From assembly GCA_002077045.2 (NCBI GenBank), contig KZ111162.1, positions 70,604 through 134,603 on the forward strand: DNA of 64,000 nucleotides, read 5' to 3'. The position numbers were made by a program, and so were the translations under genes. The stretch is from Rachicladosporium sp. CCFEE 5018 (taxonomy: Eukaryota > Ascomycota > Dothideomycetes > Cladosporiales > Cladosporiaceae). The notes under the pieces were generated by a model. That model searched no databases. It was not told where the DNA came from and was given only the letters and a program-made list of their open reading frames with translations. This document shows, in pieces, positions 9,635-18,600 of the stretch (within the stretch, counting starts at the first letter, position 1; the number at the start of each line of letters is the position of its first letter).

Positions 9635-12460
9635 ATGACCTCCAACCTGTCTCCCGACTCGTACACGGCGCGCCGACTCGAACACGCAACACCCTCCCAC
9701 CTCCACCTCACCAGCCGCCGCACCTTCATAGGCCCCATACCCGACGGCTGGCTCAAGTCGCATCGCAAGTCATGGTACAGATCGTACCTCCCTGTTGGCG
9801 GTAGGAGCGGCAGCAGTAGCCACAAACCCAGCTTCACTGCCGCCGCTGCAGCCCCGAGCGTCGATGGCGAGGATGGCGAAGAGGCTGTGGAGACGGTGCT
9901 GGAGCCACGGCCAGTGAGTGAAGGGGAAGGGCTGGCTGTGCCTGCCTCGACTGGCGGAGCACCAAGACTGAGCTCGCAGTCCGCGGACCCATCGTCGACG
10001 ACAAGCCTGCTACACAGTCGTCGCGAAGGCAGCGTGGCAGCAGAGCCCGAGCAGAGCATCCAGAAGCGAACGACAACAGCACGGGTACGCTTTGACGATG
10101 TCTCACGACTTCAGATTCGCGCGAGGGCAAGCCGACTGGCTGCGAGAGGGCTGGGGCGAAACAGCAAGATGAAGGACGGCGAGCTGATGAAGATGGACAA
10201 GATGCTTGTACGTATAGACATCACGCAGCAGAGTCTCGGTGAGGAGTTCGACGAGAGGCTCAGTCAAGGCGTGGAGGCGAAGACTATGGATAAGTGGAGG
10301 GAATTCATGATCGTGTGTCGAAAGCAGAGCGAAGATGATACCGTGGGCGTCCTGCAGCTGTACAAGACGCGGGTCATTGCTGCGAATATGGAGGAGCAGG
10401 ACAAGATGAAGAAGAGACCCAAAGCGGAGATCATCCTCAGTCCACATCGAGCGAGAGTGAATCTGTATTCAGCTCTTGACAAGACACTCTGTATCTGGAC
10501 GCGCGAGAACAGCCGGACAACGATCTACTATCTACGAGCTTCCTCTGGAGCTGTCGCAGTCGAGTGGTTCACTTTCCTGACGAGTCTGCTTGGATGGCGG
10601 CGACCAGAGACGCTGCAAATATCCGTGCCAGATCTTAGTGTGACCCTGCGCATTGATGATCCGTTCAGCACTCCAGAAGCCGCTCAGATCATGTCGGACG
10701 CAGCAGCCGGAGACGATACTGCGTTGATGAAGGCTGCCTCGCACGAAGCAGGGGTGGCAAAGGCGATCATCGCGAGATGTGTTGACATGCTTCGAGATTC
10801 GCCAGAGTGGGCTGACGTGATGAAGACGTGGTCCGAAGGGAACGTCATGGGTTTGGCGTGGAAGCGATACGATCGACTAGAGTGGGTGCATGGTGCTGTC
10901 GAGCAAAAGATGTATGGTACGAGCGCCATGCAGCGGACGCACGATCTTCAGCTTCGACCGAAGGATCACTACCCACTGAAGACAAAGTGTCGCGGCGAGA
11001 CAGAACCAATACAGGAACCATCACCCGTTGAAGGGTTCCTCATTCGCCTTACTTCACAACAAGGCCATGATCGGCGACTCGGCAAGATGCTGTTCAAGCG
11101 ATTGTACTTCACCACTCAAGACCACTTTCTACTCTTCCTCCGCCCGTCGGACGCGAAGCCACCACCTCCGCCTAAGATGCAACCCCAAGCAAATGGCAAC
11201 ATCCCATCATCCGACGAAATTGCGAAGAGCGTCCCACTTAAACTTGACATAGATCCGTATCCTCTGGAGGACGATCATGTCTCATGGCTCGACCACAACG
11301 CGGTCCCTCCGAAAGAGCTCACTCAGCTGGACGAAGCCGCGTCGACGGAAGCCCAACGCAATACAGACATGATGCTCGCAGCCGACGGCTTCATAGATCT
11401 CTGCGACATAGCCAAAGTCCGCAAGATGCGCAAAGGTGCCACGCCTGCCGACCAGAACATCGACAACGGCGACGCAGTAGACTTTGACATACAAATGGAT
11501 CCCACAGACTCCCTGATCGACGATGGCTCAACAACAGAGGTAGACGAAGACCGCACCTTCGAGCTCCTCATGAAGAATGACCTCGTCATCCGCCTCCAAG
11601 CTTATAACAAGTCCGCAGCGCAACTGTGGATGTCCAGACTGCACGCCCTCGTGACCTACTGGTCCGCACGCGCAAAAGCTGACATGGACTTATACAAATC
11701 TGTTCGCGCGCAGAATCTCGCTGTCTTGAACATCGACGAGCGGACTGAGGCGACAGTCGGCAGCTTTGCCTACAAATGGGAGGTTCAGCAGTCCTACGCC
11801 TCCTCCACACTGTACAACATGTGCGGCATAACCTCCTGCCGCACGATCCATCTCTCCGGCTTACTCTTCCGTAAACCTCGCCGTCACACAACCTTCACCC
11901 GCTGCCACGTCATCCTCGCCTCCGGTCACTTGCTGATCTACCAAGACACGCTGCGCAAGCGCTCCGGCAAGAAGCTAGTGCACATCCACCACGAGCGCAT
12001 CGCGGCTATAGACTTGCAGGGCTGCTACATCTATTCTGGCCTCCTAACAGAAAACGACCTGCTCTACCAAAACCGCACATTCGACTCAAACACACCCGGC
12101 CACAACGCCCTGCCTCGCATCTACCTCGAAGACGGCTGGACGAGCACAGACGAAGACGCGATGACTACATTCGTCATCTGGCATTCTAAGAGTAAAGCCT
12201 GGTTCAAATCTTCTCATTTCGTAGACGACGTCAAGGCTTCCCAGAAATCTGCTGCGAAAGACGCGAAGTCTGGGCTCGAGGGTAAATTCGAGACGAAGCT
12301 CAAGCGGGTCAGTCAATTGGGCGCCACCGGGAGGAGTGTGGTCTTCAAGGCTAGGTCGAGAGCGGAGCGGGACCATTGGGTGTTGGGGATTGGGAATGAG
12401 ATTGAGAAGTTGAGTGGGCGGGGAGCGGAGGTGAGGGTTGTGCAGGCGGGGAAGTCGTGA
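9635..12460 (+). CDS. SPO71: Spo71/Mug56-type PH-domain sporulation protein
   Basis: 941 codons without an intron. The N-terminal segment with GPIPDGWLKSHRKSWYRSYL and the following conserved block (LQLYKTRVIAANMEEQDKMK, then an interrupted PH fold) match the Spo7_2_N/PH_4 arrangement of the fungal Spo71 family. Two further PH-like regions are visible, around residues 465-680 and 745-935, the last ending in the classic Trp helix (SRAERDHWVLGIGNEIEKL). Family knowledge: yeast Spo71 acts with Vps13 in prospore membrane extension during meiosis; in filamentous fungi a membrane or ascospore role is inferred. Met 9635 was chosen because the conserved N-terminal block follows soon after. It is convergent with the GCP6-like gene. 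Confidence 0.7.
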   Translation: MTSNLSPDSYTARRLEHATPSHLHLTSRRTFIGPIPDGWLKSHRKSWYRSYLPVGGRSGSSSHKPSFTAAAAAPSVDGEDGEEAVETVLEPRPVSEGEGLAVPASTGGAPRLSSQSADPSSTTSLLHSRREGSVAAEPEQSIQKRTTTARVRFDDVSRLQIRARASRLAARGLGRNSKMKDGELMKMDKMLVRIDITQQSLGEEFDERLSQGVEAKTMDKWREFMIVCRKQSEDDTVGVLQLYKTRVIAANMEEQDKMKKRPKAEIILSPHRARVNLYSALDKTLCIWTRENSRTTIYYLRASSGAVAVEWFTFLTSLLGWRRPETLQISVPDLSVTLRIDDPFSTPEAAQIMSDAAAGDDTALMKAASHEAGVAKAIIARCVDMLRDSPEWADVMKTWSEGNVMGLAWKRYDRLEWVHGAVEQKMYGTSAMQRTHDLQLRPKDHYPLKTKCRGETEPIQEPSPVEGFLIRLTSQQGHDRRLGKMLFKRLYFTTQDHFLLFLRPSDAKPPPPPKMQPQANGNIPSSDEIAKSVPLKLDIDPYPLEDDHVSWLDHNAVPPKELTQLDEAASTEAQRNTDMMLAADGFIDLCDIAKVRKMRKGATPADQNIDNGDAVDFDIQMDPTDSLIDDGSTTEVDEDRTFELLMKNDLVIRLQAYNKSAAQLWMSRLHALVTYWSARAKADMDLYKSVRAQNLAVLNIDERTEATVGSFAYKWEVQQSYASSTLYNMCGITSCRTIHLSGLLFRKPRRHTTFTRCHVILASGHLLIYQDTLRKRSGKKLVHIHHERIAAIDLQGCYIYSGLLTENDLLYQNRTFDSNTPGHNALPRIYLEDGWTSTDEDAMTTFVIWHSKSKAWFKSSHFVDDVKASQKSAAKDAKSGLEGKFETKLKRVSQLGATGRSVVFKARSRAERDHWVLGIGNEIEKLSGRGAEVRVVQAGKS

Positions 12461-12673
12461 GTGAGTAGGGGAGGGGTTGGCATTTGTGCTTTGGTGAGAC
12501 TTTGAGAAGCGTGGCGTTGGGGCATGGAGATACCCTTGTTTGCTAGGCGCGAAGCATATATGTACAGTATAATTACAGAGTATAATGTACACTGCCGCGC
12601 TGCGTCTGTGCCCTCGTTCGTCGCTTCGTACACAATCCTTGAAGCTGTCGTATTCTCGTCCAGTCAGCCTCGT

Positions 12674-15319
12674 TCATGTATGTTTCCGCTGCCAGTCCAG
12701 TCCAGCAAGCAGTAGCTGCATTACCTCTTTCTCAGTCTCTTGCGCGGCGTGGTCAGCACTGCTTTTCATGGGCTTCTCTACCTCCGCCGCGAGTGAGTGC
12801 AACACCGCTTCCAGTGCCTGCATCATGTCCAGCTCGGTGTCACGCGCTTTGTGCTGCGCCCCATGGAGCACTTGCAATGACCACTTGAGAATCACTTGAA
12901 GAGCTTCCTCGATGGCATGTCGAATATTCTCATGCTTTCTGCGCAAGAAAAGACCGGTGCGGATCTGCTCAAGACAGGTCTTGTGTAGGTGAGCGACATC
13001 CTCGATACTTGCGCATTGCCTACTACTGTATTCCGAGCCGACTGAAGTAAGTGCCAAGCTATCGAGTGTAGTTGTGAAGCACTGCCACGCACCGGCGATG
13101 ACGGCGTGCATGAAGTGTGAGGTGACCGTAGTGACGAAGTGGCGGGCATGCCAGGCGAAGCTCTGGAGAGTCTTGCTCTCTTCCGTAGTCTTTCGAGATA
13201 GCTTGGCAGCCATGCGAGTCAGCTGTGCAGTCATATGCAACAGCCTGACATGCACTAGCATTGTGCGGAAGATGCTGTCGTACTGGTGCATGATGGCTGG
13301 GGTGAAGATGCCAGCCAGCGCGTCAGGCGGCGTATACTGCAGCTTTAGGAAGTCCAAAGCGTGAATAGAAGTCGTATCCATCACCCGATCAATCTCAACA
13401 TCAGTGAGCTCTCTAATCGCGAAGCTGAGTCCACCTGGCAGTTCGCCTGAATTGTCCGCGTGGGAGTGCGAATCGGCAAGCACGCCCATCAACGTCAGTC
13501 GTAGCTCGGAACTTGCTGGTGGCCACCGCTGACTCTCGCGCGAGTCTAGTTGTAGGCCCATAGTCTGACCGGTGGGTACGACACCACGTCTGCGCTCTGC
13601 TGTCTGCACCTCGTCGCTGAATAGGGCGGTGGTTAGGCGTGTAGTGAAGTCGCCGTTGCCGAAGAGTTGAAAGGCTCGGTGAAGGGCGAGGTGATCCCGG
13701 AGTCTGTACGTTTCGAATACTAGAGTCGAGGCTGCTTCGCGGGCGAAGGTCGCTTGCTTCTCGAGCCGTGGGCGTAGAGTTTCAAGTAGGTCAACGTCGT
13801 GCCCCAGACTTATCAACCTGCCGACTGGCTCATTGTCGTCGTTGTCGTCGGCTAATGCGGCGACCAAAGCGGCCTGTAGAAGGTCATGGTTAGCAAGGGT
13901 GTAGTCTTGTAAGTCCTGACTGGGAATGTGCAGATGATCTTGCGCCAGCGAAGATTGGAGCTGCTTGTAGGACGCCGGATCATTCGTGATCACAGTCGCA
14001 GAGGACGAGGCGTTGGGGGCATCGTCTGGCAGTGCAAACATGTCATGCGACTGCTCCCGGCGTACTGCATGCCTTGACCCATTGCCGCGCGTGGTCTCAA
14101 CTTCAGCATTGTCTGCACCTCGAGGTGCTTGATCGAATGCCGCACCCCAATAAATCCGATCATTACCCTGCTCCCGCAAAGCCCGAATGCTGGCTCTTGT
14201 GCTTTGTATCAGTTGCTGATCCTTAGATGGTATGAAGCTCATCAGTTCTGAAGACGACTCAAGCTCGTCACCAGTGTGCGCCATCGGCGCAAGTCCTCCA
14301 GAGCCGTTAAGATCAAGCTCGTGGGCAAGGCCTTCAAGCCAGGGAGCACTGACTCTTTTGAGCACCTCTCTCATCAGCCCGCACATTTGATCGCCTCGCT
14401 CAGCCAGATCTGTGACTGTGTCGGCCGTCGCAGAGATGACTTGCACATCATTGCTTCCCTGAGCAATGCTCTTCGTTAGTGCGTCCAGCACATCCAACAC
14501 CCTTGACGGCCGTTCCACGACCTCTCTAAGCTGCAGAAGTGACTCCACGTTGTCAAAACTCTTTACAAGCTCCACCTCCAACGCCTCCAGCACGTAAACG
14601 ATGCACGTCTTCAATGCTACCATCGCCACGCACTCCCTTCCCTCAGCCGCTTGAGCTCCAGTCATTAGTTTCCTCCACCCTCCGCCAATCTGCACAAAGT
14701 CTCGCATCATACTATCAGTACACGCCGTACTCAAGCCACCGACCGTCACATCCTCCAGGGTCCTGCTGAACTCGTGCTCAGTCTCGGTCCAGGTGAAGAA
14801 CACGCCCCCTCGTCCCAATATGAGCGAACAACAAGCCTTCAACGCAGTGTCTCGAAGCAGGACGCCTCCGGTCTTCTTGCGCTGCTGGATGAAGGCATCA
14901 AAAACGCCAGGTCCAGCTTCTGATAAGCAGAACGGAGCATCCTCGTGAGGTACATTCGAGTGGAAAGCCTCCCAAGTTGCTAGATGGCCTGTCTGCCCTG
15001 AAGTGGCAAGTTCAGGGCCGAATCTCCAGAGGTCATCGTCTGCTGCAGTGAACGGGTCTGTCAACACCGGCGATGAAGAAACAACCCAGAGATCCGTCTC
15101 AGGGTTCTCGAACACATCACAAGGTTCGTCGCCATTCAGAACAGGCCATGAGAACGTGTCTCCATCAACAGGGGTATCCAGTCTTGATGGGGCCAGAGAG
15201 TCACTCCTAGATTCCAGATTCAAGGCGGGAAAGAGACTGTGACCGTCGTCATCTGCGTCTAGGCTTAGTAACGACGGCCGCCACAGCTCCTGTGAGCTCA
15301 GTAGCATGCTCGTCGCCAT
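12674..15319 (-). CDS. Gamma-tubulin complex component, GCP6-like (Spc97/Spc98 family)
   Basis: 881 codons, single exon. The C-terminal half carries the GCP signature: LDFLKLQYTPPDALAGIFTP followed by the helix around YDSIFRTMLVHVRLLHM, equivalent to the LxLxYxxPxPLxxIxTP...YxxIFxxLLxxxR core of the gamma-tubulin-binding GRIP2 region. An N-terminal GRIP1-like region (EHEFSRTLEDVTVGGLSTAC, GGGWRKLMTG) is also visible. The length and the atypical linker fit fungal GCP6/Alp16 better than GCP2/3, but GCP5 cannot be excluded. Expected role: microtubule nucleation at spindle pole bodies as part of the gamma-tubulin ring complex. The start at 15319 gives a Ser/Leu-rich N-terminus before the first conserved block. 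Confidence 0.7.
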   Translation of the reverse strand: MATSMLLSSQELWRPSLLSLDADDDGHSLFPALNLESRSDSLAPSRLDTPVDGDTFSWPVLNGDEPCDVFENPETDLWVVSSSPVLTDPFTAADDDLWRFGPELATSGQTGHLATWEAFHSNVPHEDAPFCLSEAGPGVFDAFIQQRKKTGGVLLRDTALKACCSLILGRGGVFFTWTETEHEFSRTLEDVTVGGLSTACTDSMMRDFVQIGGGWRKLMTGAQAAEGRECVAMVALKTCIVYVLEALEVELVKSFDNVESLLQLREVVERPSRVLDVLDALTKSIAQGSNDVQVISATADTVTDLAERGDQMCGLMREVLKRVSAPWLEGLAHELDLNGSGGLAPMAHTGDELESSSELMSFIPSKDQQLIQSTRASIRALREQGNDRIYWGAAFDQAPRGADNAEVETTRGNGSRHAVRREQSHDMFALPDDAPNASSSATVITNDPASYKQLQSSLAQDHLHIPSQDLQDYTLANHDLLQAALVAALADDNDDNEPVGRLISLGHDVDLLETLRPRLEKQATFAREAASTLVFETYRLRDHLALHRAFQLFGNGDFTTRLTTALFSDEVQTAERRRGVVPTGQTMGLQLDSRESQRWPPASSELRLTLMGVLADSHSHADNSGELPGGLSFAIRELTDVEIDRVMDTTSIHALDFLKLQYTPPDALAGIFTPAIMHQYDSIFRTMLVHVRLLHMTAQLTRMAAKLSRKTTEESKTLQSFAWHARHFVTTVTSHFMHAVIAGAWQCFTTTLDSLALTSVGSEYSSRQCASIEDVAHLHKTCLEQIRTGLFLRRKHENIRHAIEEALQVILKWSLQVLHGAQHKARDTELDMMQALEAVLHSLAAEVEKPMKSSADHAAQETEKEVMQLLLAGLDWQRKHT

Positions 15320-15672
15320 CGCCAGTGGGCATCTCGCTGACCCGCACGATGTCAGTGTTGATGTGAGGTCCGTTGATGGAACGCGAAAGTGACACGAAAA
15401 GCGCCAAGGCTTTCACTCGAGACACACCTTCCTCGTGACGAGCGCAGCGGACGGTCAACGAGGCGAGGATCGTGACAGTACCATACAAGTCAAATGCTGA
15501 TGGACCTAGTTCAATGTATATGCGAACGCAAGACGTTATATATGGTGTATATCGGGACGCGATGCCAACCCCGAGTCGTGCATGCATGCGATGGTATCAT
15601 GAGCCCCCCTATTTCCCCACCCCCCCTCCTTACCCCTTAGCGCCGCTACAAGATAACGGAAGAAACAACGGC
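15320..15672. other. Intergenic spacer with a C-rich tract
   Basis: This lies between the NRPS-like stop and the GCP6-like start, both on the minus strand. A strongly pyrimidine-rich stretch on the plus strand (15603-15640, runs of C) is the only visible feature; it may lie in the promoter of the GCP6-like gene. Confidence 0.5.
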
Positions 15673-18600
15673 TCATCGCGCTTTCACCCATCGCCTCTCC
15701 TCCATCATCGTCGGCATCCTGTTCTCCTGGAAGTCTTCTGCGGGCCAACCTTGACACGTGGCCTCTGCCTCGGCCACATCTCCGGCCATGACAAGCGTAT
15801 GCTCGAGCAGACAGCTGTCGGCCTCCATCCTTGCGCCACTTAACAACCGCGAGCCCGATCTGAGCACAGCGCAATCACCAACGGTCAGTGGGTTGAGGTC
15901 AAACTTGCCCCGGGTGTTGATATGTGCCACCAGCGAGGCGTCATCAACGCTGACTCGATCGCCAAGTGTAAGTAGGTCTGGCTCTGTGAAGTACAGCGAT
16001 GGCGTCCCAGAAGCGAAGAGAGCACAATCCTTGCCTATCTTTGCGCCTAGCGCGCGGAAGTAGAGCACCTCCCACTGTGTGCCGGTCAGCAGACCTAAGA
16101 TCCCGTGCCCGCCGTAGCAATGCCGACGGATGCTCTCAATCTGCAAATAGAGCTGCCAGCGCTGGCAGTATGACGACTTGTCCCAGTCATAATTGCCCGA
16201 CCTGCGACGGCCCAGCAAGATCCACTTGGCCGCAACAACGATGATGAGAGCCAGCATGGTCTGCACAGCCATGATCATGGTGATGAGCACAGCGAAGACA
16301 AGGTACAGGAAGATTGGACGAAGCGGGCGTTCAGCAAGTATCCATGAAGGGTAGTCTGGTCGCCGGACAAGGTAGCCGATTACTTGAATGGCGGCAATGC
16401 TACCTGCGTTCCAGTAGACTGCGACGAAGACAGTGATGAAGGTAGCGTAGCAGAAGATAACGAATTGGTTCCAGACGAGGTAGGACGCTTGACCCTGGTA
16501 GAAAGCCCGACCAAAGGGTGTGCTGGATACGTCCGGGCTTGCTAGTGAGTCTGTTGATCGAGTCGGATCGACCTGTTGGACCAGTACTGAAGTGCGGCGG
16601 GCTGCGTGGCGTTCAGCCTTTGCAGTGCCGTTGTGCTTGTAGGCGTACGTGATTTGGCCCTTTGTCACAAGGTGCGGGCTCGGAGGTCCACTCTCAATGT
16701 AAGGAGACTGCACAAGAGTGGCCATCGAGTCACTGGTGCTCAAGTTCGGTACACGAGGCCGAGACAAAGTCGTGTCGTAGTACTGATCAGTCCGACGACC
16801 CACAGCAGTGGAACGCGACTCAGCGGTCGTATCGCCGACGAGACAGATGGCCTCGTTCTTCTTGCTGCCCACCCAAGTAGTGTTGCTCCCATATCTGCCG
16901 TTACGCTTCGTTAGTGCCCCACTGCCAAATACAGTCCCCTCGCCCAGCTCAGTGCCTGGAAGCAGTACGACACGATCAGCGACCATGGCGCCGTCTCCGA
17001 TCTTCACAACTTCGCTGCCCGTACCATCTGAAGTAATCAAATGTGAGCGTGAGCCAAAAACAACATCATCGCCAATATCTAGCAGGTCCCAATCTTGCAC
17101 GTTCGGTCCAGTCCCGGGCCAGTAAACACGCTTACCGACTTTGCCGCCCATCAAACGCACGAGCTTGGATGTCACTTCGTAATGCCCACCGAACAGCTCG
17201 GAGACTTTGTGCAACTCCAAAGCTGGCATTAGATTGCGCACCAGTTGCATCCGGAACGTCGTCATGTTCGAGCGACCTTCAGCTGGGCTTGGCCGGATCT
17301 TGCCGCAGCAGGCGTCGAAGAACCTCTTGAAAGCCAGAACAGCGAAGAGAAAGAACACAGGTCCAAGGCAAGCATTGGCGGCGAGCGCCAGGTAGTGATA
17401 CGCAACTCTGTGTGGGCTCGAGAACCAGACAACTACCGCATGCAGCGGATCAGCGGTCTTGTGTGCTTGCGTGTAGACGAGACCGACTAAGGCGGCCAGC
17501 CACGGGATCATGCCGCAGAACTTGACGAGTGCGGTAATGGGCACTTCGAGCAGGTACACCAGCGTCCAGTGAGGCTTCGGGATCTTGGCTGAAGTCAGGT
17601 AGCGACTTGCCTCGTCTGCGTCAGCTACTTCCCACGAAGATGAATTTGGACCTATGCAGGCGTTGTCTGGTACATTGGTACCAGCGGCCACGATCGCAGC
17701 TAGACCGATCGTACCATTTGCGCCGATGTTGATGCGACCCAGGTACATGGATGTATTTCTTTCAGCTCCAAACGGACGGACCTTGCAGCGATCGATGACA
17801 GTGTTGTTGCCAATCGTGATTAAATCATACTCCCCAAGATTCGTGCCGTACGCAATGCTGACATTGCGACCGATCTTCATGCCGAGCAGCCGAAGGTACA
17901 ACGTCCTCGTGGGACTCGTCAAGTTGAAGACACCCATGCCAGAGACTTCGATGACCTTCTGCACCATCCACCATCGCGTGTGATACAGGCCCCACATTGG
18001 GTACAGCCCTTCTCGATAGCGGCCGATAACAAGCCACTTGAAGATGATCGAGAGCAGAGGCGCGGCGATCTTGGTGGCGATCTGTCCGATCGCAATCGAC
18101 ACGCAAAGACCGAGAAGTCGACCCGGTATACTATTGACGGTAGAAAGACCCTCAGCATATGCGAGACAGTATATGAAAATCGTCCAGCTGAGGGCGCGCT
18201 TCATGGGGTACATGATCCCGATTGGTATGAGCTGGATTACTAGCAGCAGCGGATTGCTAGAGCTGCATGTCTTCTCGAGGCCAGGAAGTAGCTTATCTGA
18301 CACCATCTTCTCATCATTCGTCGCAGTCGCAGTCGGCTCTGCTTTATTAGCATCGACCAGCAAGGCCAACGCAGAGATGGTCCGTGCAGCAAACAGCGCA
18401 TCGATGGCAAGTCTGATCTTGAAATCTCTGCGCAGAACAGAGAGCAGGCGACCAGCCTTCATGCTGTCGCCACCAAAGTCAAAGAAGTCAGAAGACCCAT
18501 CGAAGTCCGACATAGGCTTGACCAGTATCTGTGCGAAAGTTTCAGCGATTCGGGACTCTGTATTCGAGAGGCCTGTCGCTACTGCAGGTAGTGTATTGTT